A stretch of 64,000 bases of DNA from Clostridiales bacterium. Lineage in GTDB: Bacteria; Bacillota; Clostridia; Christensenellales; Borkfalkiaceae. The notes under the pieces are model-generated. The model ran no database searches, was not told the DNA's origin, and worked only from the letters and a program-made list of their open reading frames with translations. The DNA is taken from positions 16,194-80,193 of the forward strand of contig SVII01000004.1 of assembly GCA_015069605.1 (NCBI GenBank), written 5' to 3'. A program made the position numbers and the translations under genes. Positions 26,874 to 35,431 of this stretch are shown piece after piece (position 1 is the stretch's first letter; the number at the start of each line of letters is the position of its first letter).

Positions 26874-28019
26874 TTATGCCTTGTAAATAATCTCGCCGTC
26901 GCGTACAGTAAGAATAACGTCGTACTTGTCGTTGATTACCGTGAAATCAGCGCGTTTACCTACTTTGATACTACCCGTTTCTTTGTCGATCTTCAACATT
27001 CTTGCAGGGTTGATCGTTGCGTAATCTACTGCCTGCGTGAAAGGCACGCCCACTTTTGTGACCATATTTTCCACCGCGCGGTTCATACGCAATACGCTAC
27101 CTGCCAGCGTACCGTCCGCAAGACGAGCTTCGCCGCCCTTAACAAACACTTTTTGTCCGCCAAGTTCGCTTTCACCGTCAGGTAAACCTTTCGCACGCAT
27201 AGCGTCTGTAATCAAAGATACTTTATCAACGGGTTTATTCTTCACCAAAAGACGCATTGCGGGCACGGATACGTGAATGGTATCTGCGATCAATTCACAG
27301 TTCAAATCATCCAACAACATTGCGCTGCCCACCGTGCCAATCTCGCGGTGATGCAACGCCGTTTGTGCATTATACGTATGCGTTACGTTGCTTGCGCCCA
27401 CTTCGATCGCTTTTTCAATATCTGCAAATTTTGCGCCCGTATGACCAATCGAGGATACAATCCCCTTTTCGGTTAAATGTTTGATAAATGCTTCTGCGTT
27501 GGGAACTTCGGGAGCAAGCGTCACAATTTTAATCGCGCCGCCACTCGTTGCATTGTAGCCGTCAAACGCCGCAATATCTGGTTCTTTAACGTACTCCAAA
27601 GGTTGCGCGCCTTTATGTGCCGCCGCGATAAACGGGCCTTCTAAATGAATACCTGCCACACGCGCACCCTCTTTGTGTGACGCTGCACGGTATTCTTTCA
27701 CCGCTTTCATTGCTTTGGTAATATTTTCGGGGCTTTGTGTCATCGTCGTAACAAGGAATGTCGTCGTACCTTCGGACGCGATCGTTTTTGCAATGACGGA
27801 AATATCTTCCACCGTACCGTCCATACCGTCGCTGCCGCCTGCGCCGTGGATATGCTGATCGATAAAACCAGGCAATACGATTGCGTTTTCAGGCAACGCG
27901 ATTGTTTCTGCGTATCTACTTACCTTGCCGATCTTTTCAATCGTTTCACTAAATCCAATCGAACATTTTTTCAAGCCTTTTCCATCGATATATGCCGTTA
28001 CGTTTTGAAATGCTTTCAT
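26874..28019 (-). CDS. nagA: N-acetylglucosamine-6-phosphate deacetylase
   Basis: 381 residues of the amidohydrolase superfamily. Motifs: PGFIDQHIHGAGG near 52, HLEGPFI near 124, SIGHTGA, THTYNAQTALHHRE and LITDAMRAKGLPDG, which includes the catalytic Asp. Deacetylates GlcNAc-6-P in amino-sugar recycling. Lies 43 bases behind the ROK-family gene, likely in one operon. No nagB is visible here. Confidence 0.95.
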   Translation of the reverse strand: MKAFQNVTAYIDGKGLKKCSIGFSETIEKIGKVSRYAETIALPENAIVLPGFIDQHIHGAGGSDGMDGTVEDISVIAKTIASEGTTTFLVTTMTQSPENITKAMKAVKEYRAASHKEGARVAGIHLEGPFIAAAHKGAQPLEYVKEPDIAAFDGYNATSGGAIKIVTLAPEVPNAEAFIKHLTEKGIVSSIGHTGAKFADIEKAIEVGASNVTHTYNAQTALHHREIGTVGSAMLLDDLNCELIADTIHVSVPAMRLLVKNKPVDKVSLITDAMRAKGLPDGESELGGQKVFVKGGEARLADGTLAGSVLRMNRAVENMVTKVGVPFTQAVDYATINPARMLKIDKETGSIKVGKRADFTVINDKYDVILTVRDGEIIYKA

Positions 28020-28062
28020 TGTATATACTCTCCTTGCGGTTACACCGCACTAAGTAAAAATC

Positions 28063-29439
28063 TTATTTGCACGCAGGCAAGGACGCCGCTGCGATACTTT
28101 GACCAACACGACGGTTGTTTTCATCGGGCAAACCAATGTCAATCGTAGCAAATTCGGGATATTCTTCCGCCAAAACTTGCTTGCAGGTTGCAAGAATAAC
28201 GTCGCCGCCTTTGCCCCCCATTACACGGCCGAGCAACAACATGTGCTTGATATCGTAGAATTTTGCGTAGAAAGGAATGGTGTGCGCAAGATATACACCG
28301 ATATCTTCATAAATTTGTTGAGCCAAACCATCGCCATTTTCCATCATCGCTTGCACCACTTTCAATTTTTGTGCGGGCGTCAAGCCTTCTTCAAATTTAT
28401 ATCCGCCGTATTCAGCAAGTTTGATAACCGCGTCTTGCGAGAAATATTTGCAACCAACGCCGAAATCGCCACTCCATTCGTCCTGCATTGCGCCTTCGTT
28501 GAAATCTACGGGTGCGAAAGCAAGTTCGGAAAGCCAGCCATTGATGCCGCCCGACTGATTGATATAACCAACCGCTTCGCTCGTACCCATAGCAATACCA
28601 AGTACGCCATTGTCTTCCAAATCGATTGCGCCAGCCAAAGCCGTTACGTCACCGTCGTTTGCTACTTCCAAAGGAATTTCCTTGCCGTATTCTTTGCTCA
28701 TTTCCTTCGCTACGTTGATGTACATATTCTTTACGTAATCGCCGTGCTTAGACTTGTCCACTTTGATAAACAAGGATGCTACCATAATCTTGTTGTCGAT
28801 ATAAACGCCTGCCGAAGAAACACCAATCGCGTCAACCGTAGGCATCTTGGATGCAGCCGTTTTCATAGCCGTCAAAATTTCATTGTAATGATAGGTGGGA
28901 TCTTCCGTTACTTTCGGATTCCAAACAACTTCTTCGCTGTAAACAACTTCGCCGTTGATAACCGCCGAAACCTTTCTATCCGATCCGCCTGCGTCGAAAC
29001 CGATGCGGCAGCCGTTCAAATGTCCGCCTACTTGGATAGATACGTTCTTTTGTTCTACTTTACCATCTTCTAACCATTCCACTTCAAAAGGTTTTTCATA
29101 AACGCCGCTCATGAAATCTACGTCGAACGCGCGAATGCCTTCCATCGTGTATGCTTGTTTCAAGTATTCGTAAATAGATTTGCTGCCAGCGATAGAAAGT
29201 TTGAAACCGCCAACAACCCAAAGAATCGTCTTCGCAATACGTTCTGCCACGCGGAAGTTCAACGCGTCGTTTACTCCATCCGCTAAAGCATTGTATTTAT
29301 ATACGTAGTTGTAGCCGCCGCTGCGTTCTGCTACGATCGTTACTTCTACGGGGTTACCGCTCTTTTTTACTTCCGCATCAAAGTCGTTGAGCGCTTTAAT
29401 CATAGGATAAAAATTCTTATCTAATACAGGCAATCTCAT
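28063..29439 (-). CDS. ROK-family sugar kinase-like protein with extra N-terminal domain
   Basis: 458 residues from the ATG at 29439. An earlier in-frame ATG at 29481 overlaps the predicted -10 element and is rejected. The phosphate-binding signature GFDAGGSDRK lies at 147-156 and a second acidic segment VANDGDVTALAG further on, as in ROK and hexokinase-type ASKHA proteins. The first 140 residues form an additional domain I do not recognise. The usual ROK zinc-binding CxCG cluster is not evident. Next to nagA, an amino-sugar kinase is the natural guess. Confidence 0.7.
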   Translation of the reverse strand: MRLPVLDKNFYPMIKALNDFDAEVKKSGNPVEVTIVAERSGGYNYVYKYNALADGVNDALNFRVAERIAKTILWVVGGFKLSIAGSKSIYEYLKQAYTMEGIRAFDVDFMSGVYEKPFEVEWLEDGKVEQKNVSIQVGGHLNGCRIGFDAGGSDRKVSAVINGEVVYSEEVVWNPKVTEDPTYHYNEILTAMKTAASKMPTVDAIGVSSAGVYIDNKIMVASLFIKVDKSKHGDYVKNMYINVAKEMSKEYGKEIPLEVANDGDVTALAGAIDLEDNGVLGIAMGTSEAVGYINQSGGINGWLSELAFAPVDFNEGAMQDEWSGDFGVGCKYFSQDAVIKLAEYGGYKFEEGLTPAQKLKVVQAMMENGDGLAQQIYEDIGVYLAHTIPFYAKFYDIKHMLLLGRVMGGKGGDVILATCKQVLAEEYPEFATIDIGLPDENNRRVGQSIAAASLPACK

Positions 29440-29479
29440 AATTGTCAATATCTCCTCATTATTTATTTTTACATACTTC

Positions 29480-29507
29480 ATTATACTATTTTCCTCGCAA
29501 ATTGCAA
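29480..29507 (-). promoter_or_regulatory. Promoter of the ROK-nagA operon
   Basis: Minus strand TTGCAA (29502-29507), 16 bases, TATAAT (29480-29485). Directly upstream is a doubled element, GAAATTCTTTCACG and GGAATTCTTTCGCG, that could be an operator. Confidence 0.55.
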
Positions 29508-29567
29508 GTGAAATTCTTTCACGCTTTTGTGGAATTCTTTCGCGGAAAAATACAAGGAATTTTATGT

Positions 29568-29604
29568 AAAAAAATAATCCCCTGCGTTCTCACAGGGGAA
29601 ATTA
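29568..29604 (-). terminator. Terminator of the large RNA
   Basis: Minus strand TTTCCCCTG, GAGAACG-containing loop, CAGGGGATTA, then seven T (29568-29574). Confidence 0.9.
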
Positions 29605-30243
29605 TCTTCGTATTTAGTTGTGAGCGTATTTCGTTCTTTTCATCTGTTTGTGCGCACATACGTCGCGAGCCGACTTATCTTAAGCCGCAAATATTCAGAT
29701 TACTCTTTTTATTGAACGCCCTCGTTTTCACAGTTCATTGGTTTTTACCTCACTTTTCTTTCTCTAACCTGAAGGTTTTTTGCCGACCGCCGTCGGCACT
29801 TTACGTGTACGTCGGACCGTCTCCTTTCCTTTCGGTTTTACTTCTTGAAGCCACACTAATCATGCTCGTGCACCTCCTTACATATTCCCCTGCCTCACGG
29901 CAGCTTCTTCCGTCCACGTTTTCGATTTCGTCAAACCGTCCCGCTTCCGTGTCGCATCAATCCGTATCCTGCTCTTCCAGCTTGTCAAGTACCTACCGGG
30001 ATTTCGTCAATTCCCCATTTGCCTCGCTCGCGGACCGCTTATTGATCACCTTGTATCAGGCTTTTGCCTCTTCGTGGGAAGGAATCATCGCTTTTCGTAC
30101 CCTCCTTTTCTTTTTTGTTCGTTCGACGTATCCCTACGCCACTTTGTCAGCCCTCACCGACTTACTTTTATCTGTCCATCGGTCTATTTTTCCTTTTTTG
30201 TTGAAAATTTTAAACACTTTTTGTTTCGTTCTTTCTTTTTTGT
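29568..30243 (-). ncRNA. Candidate large structured non-coding RNA, about 676 nt
   Basis: A region without a credible gene, but with a near-perfect minus-strand promoter at 30250-30277 and a strong terminator at its end. The predicted transcript is purine-rich in single strands and full of short exact hairpins: GCCGAC/GTCGGC (29782-29797), AACC-TTCA-GGTT (29766-29777), CTGCC-GTGA-GGCAG with a GNRA-type loop (29890-29903), AGGC-AAAA-GCCT (30058-30069). The 11-mer GATTTCGTCAA (plus strand) occurs at 29924 and 30000. Size and style resemble the ROOL, OLE and GOLLD classes of giant bacterial RNAs; the length fits ROOL best, but I cannot assign it. It lies between ROK-nagA and mgsA. A long plus-strand reading frame over it lacks a ribosome binding site. 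Confidence 0.7.
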
Positions 30244-30249
30244 ACCTTT

Positions 30250-30277
30250 ATTATAGCAAATATTTTTCATTTGTCAA
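30250..30277 (-). promoter_or_regulatory. Near-perfect promoter of the large RNA
   Basis: Minus strand TTGACA (30272-30277), 16 bases, TATAAT (30250-30255). Both hexamers are exact and no start codon with a ribosome binding site follows. Confidence 0.85.
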
Positions 30278-30355
30278 GTGGTTTTTGAAAAAATTTTCGC
30301 GAATATTTTCGATAGGTCGATCGAAAAAACGAATAACGATTGTAGTCATAATTTA

Positions 30356-30379
30356 AAAGGGCGACTTATGCCGCCCTTT
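30356..30379 (-). terminator. Orphan hairpin between the RNA promoter and mgsA
   Basis: AAAGGGCG (30356-30363) pairs exactly with CGCCCTTT (30372-30379). T-rich sequence follows on the minus strand, although no minus-strand gene ends here. It may stop antisense readthrough towards the large RNA. Confidence 0.5.
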
Positions 30380-30422
30380 GTATAGGATATTGAGTTTGTA
30401 TTTACTGATTTCTTTTTTACTC

Positions 30423-30451
30423 TTGACAAATATATTTTTTCGTTGTATAAT
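30423..30451 (+). promoter_or_regulatory. Consensus promoter of mgsA
   Basis: TTGACA (30423-30428), 17 bases, TATAAT (30446-30451), 30 bases before the mgsA start. Confidence 0.9.
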
Positions 30452-30481
30452 AAAAGAGTAAATACATATAAGGAAGTTATT

Positions 30482-30868
30482 ATGAAAAAGAAACAAAAGA
30501 CGATTGCGCTGATTGCGCACGATAACAAAAAAGCGGATATTGTTAATTGGGCATTGAAAAACAAAACTACTTTAGAGCAATACGATCTTTGCGGCACGGG
30601 TACAACGGCAAAATTAATTTCAGAAGCCACCGATCTTCCCGTAAAAAGATATTTATCCGGGCCTCTTGGCGGCGATCAACAAATCGGCGCAAAAGTAGCG
30701 GAAAAGAAAATCGATCTCGTGATCTTTTTCTGGGATCCCCTTTCTTCGCAACCCCACGATCCTGACGTAAAGGCTCTTCTTCGTATCGCCGTTGTGTACG
30801 ATATTCCCATCGCGACCAACCGCGCGACCGCTGATTACGTTATCCATTCCAGATGCCTTGAAAATTAA
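30482..30868 (+). CDS. mgsA: Methylglyoxal synthase
   Basis: 128 residues from the ATG at 30482 (AAGGAAG upstream). Signatures: [29 protein letters not shown] and [17 protein letters not shown]. These cover the phosphate-binding and catalytic residues of MgsA, which converts dihydroxyacetone phosphate to methylglyoxal and phosphate, a bypass used when sugar phosphates accumulate. Monocistronic, with strong promoter and terminator. Confidence 0.95.
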   Translation: MKKKQKTIALIAHDNKKADIVNWALKNKTTLEQYDLCGTGTTAKLISEATDLPVKRYLSGPLGGDQQIGAKVAEKKIDLVIFFWDPLSSQPHDPDVKALLRIAVVYDIPIATNRATADYVIHSRCLEN

Positions 30869-30879
30869 ATTCTATAAAA

Positions 30880-30922
30880 AAGACCGAGCAAGTTGATTGT
30901 AGCTTGCTCGGTTTATTTTTAT
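30880..30922 (+). terminator. Bidirectional terminator between mgsA and the PGM fusion gene
   Basis: ACCGAGCAAG (30883-30892) pairs with CTTGCTCGGT (30903-30912), flanked by A and T runs on both sides. It serves both convergent genes. Confidence 0.9.
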
Positions 30923-30928
30923 CTATTT

Positions 30929-33661
30929 TTATTGTTTTGCTTTTTCCAAAAGTTCAGCAACCGCCGCCTGCAATTCGGTCAGTTTTTCATTTGCCGCGCT
31001 TTCGTCTTTTGCTTTCAACGAATAATAGATTTTAAGTTTTGGTTCTGTTCCCGAAGGACGTACGCAAACGAACGAACCGCCCTCCAATTCATAATATACG
31101 CAATTACATTTCGGCACGTCGATTTCTCCCACGTTGCCGTTTGCATCCGTGCGTTTTGCGGCGCTGTAATCGCGAATTGCTTGCACTTTGATTCCTGCAA
31201 ATTCGTCCACTTTCAAGGTCTTTAACCCGTCAACTACCGCGTTCATTTCCTTCATCGCATTCAAGCCGGAATACTGAATGGACACGTTTTTATCCAATAC
31301 GTAGCCGTATTTTGCGTAGATTTCCTGCAATCTGCCATATACCGATTTCCCGATATACGTATAATAACAAACCATTTCCGCACAAAGCATGGACGCTACC
31401 ACAGCGTCTTTATCGCGCGCGTGCGTGCCACGCAAATATCCGCAGGATTCTTCAAAGCCGAACACGTACGTGTGTTTATTATCCTTTTCCCATTGTTTAA
31501 TCTTTTCGCCGATAAATTTAAAGCCAACGGGCGTTTCGTACAACGTTACGCCGTAATCGTCACAAAGCGCCTTCGCCATCCCCGTCGTCACGAAAGATTT
31601 CACCACCGCCGCATTGACAGGCATTTCGCCCGATTCAGATAAGCGAGTAAGAATATAATCCAACAACAAAATACCAACTTGGTTGCCCGAAAGAGCGACA
31701 AATTCGCCCTGTTCGTCTTTAATTGCCACGCCAAGACGGTCGGAGTCAGGATCCGTTCCAAACACCACGTCCGCATTAATTTCGTTCGCAAGCGCAATAC
31801 CCATCGACAGCGTTTCTTTGTATTCGGGGTTAGGCACTTTTACCGTGGAAAATTCGGTGTCTTTCGTCGTTTGCGCTTCCACGATCGTCGTATTGATACC
31901 GAGTTTTTTCAAAATCGTCGTAACGGGTACGAAACCGCTGCCGTGAACGGGCGTGTACACAAGCTTCAAATCCGCGCCGCATTTTTCTACCGCTTCTTTG
32001 GAAAGGGTGAGTTTGGAAAGCTCCGCAATATAATCTTCATCCAATTTTGCAGGTACGGGCAAAATTAAGGGGCTTTCTTCAAGCGCCGAAACGGAAAGAT
32101 AATCTTCGATTTTATTGATATACGAAACAACTTTTTCGGTGTCTTCAGGGGACATTTGTGCGCCGTCTGCTCCATATACTTTGTAACCATTGTATTCCTT
32201 GGGATTATGGCTTGCCGTAATCATAACGCCTGCAATCGTACCCAAATAACGCACCGCGTACGAAAGCATCGGTACGGGATGTACGTCGTCGAACAAATAC
32301 GCTTTGATACCATTCTTAGCCAACACTCCTGCGGAAACTTTTGCAAATTCCTGCGATTTACGGCGAGTATCGTACGAGATGACTACGCCTTTTGCTTGTT
32401 CTTCCGCGCTGAGCGTTTTGATCCATTCCGCCAAGCCCTGCGTTGCGCGCATAACGGTGTAAATATTCATCATATTCATACCGTAGCCAATCACGCCGCG
32501 CATGCCTGCCGTACCAAATTCCAATTCGCCGCCAAAGCGGTATTCTTGCTCTTTCTCGTTCGTTGCAATACTTTCGAGTTCTTTCTTCCCCTCTTCGCAA
32601 AGGCGCGAATCGTTCAACCAAGTTTGATAATTTTTACGATAATTCATTTCAGCCTCCAACTGATTGATTTCTTGTTCTTTTTCTATTGCCGTTACGCCGT
32701 CCGCCGTTTCGTCGATATAATCAAAGAAATGTTCGCGATCGCCGAAATCGGGATTGGTGGCAATACGTTCGTACGTGATGAAATATTTTTTACCCTTGAT
32801 CGTATAATAATTGACGAACTGTTCGCAAATAAACAACATATACGACGTGGGAACGGTAATCAAAAGCGAGCTGCCAAACGTACAAGCCGCCGCCGCTACG
32901 TTGATGACAATCACAATGTACACCGTAATGAGATACGTTGCAAAAATTTTGGCTCTTTGTTTCTTTTCGCGATTATCCGCATAACGGAACGCTTCGTGCA
33001 ATTTTTTATTATCCGCTACCATTGCAGGCATCCAACGCCCCGTAAACGTAAGTTTCGTCGTTTGACAAAGCGCGCCTACGGTGCTTGCAAAAAACAAACC
33101 GATTAGTATGGGCATTGTCGCGATACACAGCAAACAAAGCACCAACGTTGCGACGTCCAACAAAAAAACCACGGGAACATATACAAGCGAATATCGCGTT
33201 GCTTTGCCGAGATTTGCGATAAACGATGTAAAGAAAGGCGTTTGCGAATACGTCGTCATTTTGTCGTTGAGGATACTGCCTACTGCAAAATGGCTGAGCG
33301 TATTGACAAAACGTTGCAACAAATAAACGATAACGCAACCCAATACCATCAAAAGTAATTTCGTTGTCATGGACGCAATATACGTCAACATATCGTGAAG
33401 CGCACCGCTTGCGCCAAAAATTTTATCTCTAACCTCCAACAATGCTTCCGTGTTCATAGAAAGAAACGCGCGAGCAAATTCCTGTAAATGTGCAACTAAG
33501 CGTTGAAACTGTACACTTTGCCCTATGTCAATGAGTTCGGGGAGAATAAAGGCTACGCAAAGCGCCGTCGCCACCACCGTTACTACGACTTTATATATCA
33601 ATAAGCGATAAACGTTTTTAAAGTTTTCCGACAAAAGACGTAAACTGTTACGAAAACGCAT
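30929..33661 (-). CDS. Phosphoglucomutase/phosphomannomutase fused to an N-terminal membrane domain
   Basis: 910 residues. The first 330 or so form a membrane domain with about six hydrophobic segments. The remaining 570 are a complete alpha-phosphohexomutase: catalytic serine motif TASHNPKEYNGYK, metal loop GTDPDSDRLG, sugar-binding GFEESCGY and phosphate-binding RPSGTEPKLKIY. The enzyme should interconvert glucose 1- and 6-phosphate (or mannose phosphates) at the inner face of the membrane. The frame is continuous across the junction, with no internal ribosome binding site that I can see. Its start lies 20 bases after a separate polytopic membrane protein, which may be a partner. The fusion is unusual; the PGM call is firm. 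Confidence 0.88.
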   Translation of the reverse strand: MRFRNSLRLLSENFKNVYRLLIYKVVVTVVATALCVAFILPELIDIGQSVQFQRLVAHLQEFARAFLSMNTEALLEVRDKIFGASGALHDMLTYIASMTTKLLLMVLGCVIVYLLQRFVNTLSHFAVGSILNDKMTTYSQTPFFTSFIANLGKATRYSLVYVPVVFLLDVATLVLCLLCIATMPILIGLFFASTVGALCQTTKLTFTGRWMPAMVADNKKLHEAFRYADNREKKQRAKIFATYLITVYIVIVINVAAAACTFGSSLLITVPTSYMLFICEQFVNYYTIKGKKYFITYERIATNPDFGDREHFFDYIDETADGVTAIEKEQEINQLEAEMNYRKNYQTWLNDSRLCEEGKKELESIATNEKEQEYRFGGELEFGTAGMRGVIGYGMNMMNIYTVMRATQGLAEWIKTLSAEEQAKGVVISYDTRRKSQEFAKVSAGVLAKNGIKAYLFDDVHPVPMLSYAVRYLGTIAGVMITASHNPKEYNGYKVYGADGAQMSPEDTEKVVSYINKIEDYLSVSALEESPLILPVPAKLDEDYIAELSKLTLSKEAVEKCGADLKLVYTPVHGSGFVPVTTILKKLGINTTIVEAQTTKDTEFSTVKVPNPEYKETLSMGIALANEINADVVFGTDPDSDRLGVAIKDEQGEFVALSGNQVGILLLDYILTRLSESGEMPVNAAVVKSFVTTGMAKALCDDYGVTLYETPVGFKFIGEKIKQWEKDNKHTYVFGFEESCGYLRGTHARDKDAVVASMLCAEMVCYYTYIGKSVYGRLQEIYAKYGYVLDKNVSIQYSGLNAMKEMNAVVDGLKTLKVDEFAGIKVQAIRDYSAAKRTDANGNVGEIDVPKCNCVYYELEGGSFVCVRPSGTEPKLKIYYSLKAKDESAANEKLTELQAAVAELLEKAKQ

Positions 33662-33681
33662 AAATCAAACCTCTCTTTTTA

Positions 33682-34500
33682 TCAATAGTATCTTACATCC
33701 TTACGTTCGATGCCGTCGCGCTCAAAATATGCAATTTCCATACGCACACAGTACACCATTAAAAGCACCGCGTACAGCACCGCTGTCAACACGACGAAGA
33801 CTGCTGACGAAGGCATAAACGTTGCGCAAACGGAAATTAACGCTTCCGTTGCGAACAAGAATATAATCTGTCCAATTAAAATTTTCCATTTAATCGGATC
33901 GACCAGCTGATAGGAATAATGCAACGCTTCAATGGGTTTAAAACCCGTGATCTGCATACACGGCAACCAAAGATAGATTGTGGTTAAGATATAGATTAAT
34001 ACCACGTGCATTCCTACGTACACCAAACCTCCCAATACATAGGCAACGACAACCGCGGTAATCCGCGTGATAAAGAACAAAAGCGCGGACAAGATTAAAC
34101 ACCATACTTCATATAAAGCAATCAAAATCACCGTGAAAATTGCCGTGGAAATGATATTGTCGTTGACTTTCGCAAAAATCCCATTGAACGTACGCTTCCC
34201 GATACGCATATGCTTATCCAAAAGTGCCAACATCATCGCCACACAAAATACAGTGCAAATAATCCCCAAAAGCCCGAATACGATCGATTGCCAAGAAGCG
34301 AAATTTAACACCGAAATCGCGCGAAACAAATGCTCAAAATGCATTTCCTTGACGTTGCCTTCAAAAAGCGTTTCAAAAACGCATTGAATGGATTCGCTAT
34401 CCGTAGAAAACGTCAAGAATAATGCCGGCAAAATCGCAAGCGAAAAAATATATAAGAAGTTTTTTAAAATATATTTACCGGATTGTGCTGTATACTTCAT
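33682..34500 (-). CDS. Polytopic membrane protein, unknown function
   Basis: 272 residues from the ATG at 34500 (GAGGAG six bases upstream); the longer frame is not used because the promoter lies inside it. About six membrane segments. The general look, alternating long hydrophobic blocks with a LQPIEALHYSYQL-like helical loop before the fifth segment, resembles membrane domains of GGDEF-free DUF975-type or glycerophosphodiesterase-membrane-domain proteins, but I do not recognise it with confidence. First gene of a two-gene operon with the membrane-PGM fusion, whose N-terminal domain may be a distant relative. Confidence 0.7.
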   Translation of the reverse strand: MKYTAQSGKYILKNFLYIFSLAILPALFLTFSTDSESIQCVFETLFEGNVKEMHFEHLFRAISVLNFASWQSIVFGLLGIICTVFCVAMMLALLDKHMRIGKRTFNGIFAKVNDNIISTAIFTVILIALYEVWCLILSALLFFITRITAVVVAYVLGGLVYVGMHVVLIYILTTIYLWLPCMQITGFKPIEALHYSYQLVDPIKWKILIGQIIFLFATEALISVCATFMPSSAVFVVLTAVLYAVLLMVYCVRMEIAYFERDGIERKDVRYY

Positions 34501-34519
34501 ACTATACTCCTCTGTTTGT

Positions 34520-34548
34520 ATTATAACACAAAAAAAATAAGCTGTAAA
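34520..34548 (-). promoter_or_regulatory. Promoter of the membrane protein-PGM operon
   Basis: Minus strand TTTACA (34543-34548), 17 bases, TATAAT (34520-34525). Confidence 0.75.
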
Positions 34549-34555
34549 GTGTTTT

Positions 34556-34585
34556 CCAAAAAAAAGAAGTCCGTTCGGCGGATTT
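34556..34585 (-). terminator. Terminator after the SDR gene
   Basis: Minus strand AAATCCG, loop, CGGACTT, then C and eight T. Confidence 0.8.
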
Positions 34586-34623
34586 TTCCCACCGACAGAC
34601 CTCGTCACATCTCTATCCTTTCT

Positions 34624-35430
34624 TTAAAACGCGTCTTTGGTAATCTTGCTCCAACGCTTTGCGATAAAGCGCAACCGCCACGACGTAGGCATCCAGCACG
34701 TTCCGAAACGCATCATTTTATTCCAAAACCCAACAATCACTTTGCCCTTGTTTTTGCGAACAGCTTTTATAGACGCTTCCGCTACGTCTTCTGGCGTTTT
34801 GGCGGCTAATTTCCCCCAAAGCCCCTGCCCTTTGATTTGTTCTTTAACGTCATCGCGCGTGGGCATTGCGCCAGGCAAAATCGCCGTCACCGAAACATTC
34901 TTACCTCGCATTTCTTCGCGCAACGCCACCGAAAAGGAAGTGAGCGCACCTTTCGTTGCGCTGTAAATAGCAAAATACGGCATCGGGTAAATCCCCGAAA
35001 CACTAGAAACGTTAATGATTTCTAATTGTTCCGCTTTGTTTGCGATGGCGAAACGGCAAAGCGAAACAGCCGCCTCAAAATTCACGCGACATTGAAAAGC
35101 AATCTTCTCCTCCGTATATTCCGTAAGGCCCTTTTGAATGTCCGCGCCCGCTACGTTGACAAGCATAGAAAGTTTAATTCCTTCAGCCTCGATTTTTGAC
35201 GTCATTTGCGCACGGTTTCTTTCCTCCGTTAAATCCGCCTCAAAAATTAACGTCTGTACCGATGGGAACATACTGGCGAGTTCCCCCTTTAACGCCAACA
35301 GTTTTTTCTCGCTTCTACCTGTCAAAAGCAGTGTATAGCCACGTTTGGCAAGCGCATATACAAACGCTTTTCCTAATCCTCCGCAGGCGCCCGTAATTAA
35401 GGCATATTTTTTCGTCTTTTGTTCTTTCAT
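34624..35430 (-). CDS. Short-chain dehydrogenase/reductase
   Basis: 268 residues, classical SDR: cofactor motif TGACGGLG near 14, NVAGA near 91, catalytic Ser in NVSSVSG, and YSATK for the Tyr/Lys pair. The C-terminus is basic and somewhat hydrophobic (residues about 240-260), suggesting loose membrane contact. Starts one base after the preceding stop in the yggS operon. Substrate unknown. It has a paralogue at 49.3-50.1 kb with a similar C-terminal pattern. Confidence 0.85.
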   Translation of the reverse strand: MKEQKTKKYALITGACGGLGKAFVYALAKRGYTLLLTGRSEKKLLALKGELASMFPSVQTLIFEADLTEERNRAQMTSKIEAEGIKLSMLVNVAGADIQKGLTEYTEEKIAFQCRVNFEAAVSLCRFAIANKAEQLEIINVSSVSGIYPMPYFAIYSATKGALTSFSVALREEMRGKNVSVTAILPGAMPTRDDVKEQIKGQGLWGKLAAKTPEDVAEASIKAVRKNKGKVIVGFWNKMMRFGTCWMPTSWRLRFIAKRWSKITKDAF

Positions 35431-35431
35431 A

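Noticed and set aside
29568..30243. Group II intron, RNase P RNA or tmRNA
   Set aside because: No intron-encoded protein, no recognisable domain V, no conserved RNase P core strings and no alanine-tRNA-like ends with a tag frame.
29442..30356. A 304-codon plus-strand reading frame across the candidate RNA
   Set aside because: Its start lies antisense inside the ROK gene, it has no ribosome binding site, it reads through the RNA terminator and promoter, and its composition (runs of Phe, Leu, Ser) is what the complement of a purine-rich RNA would give.
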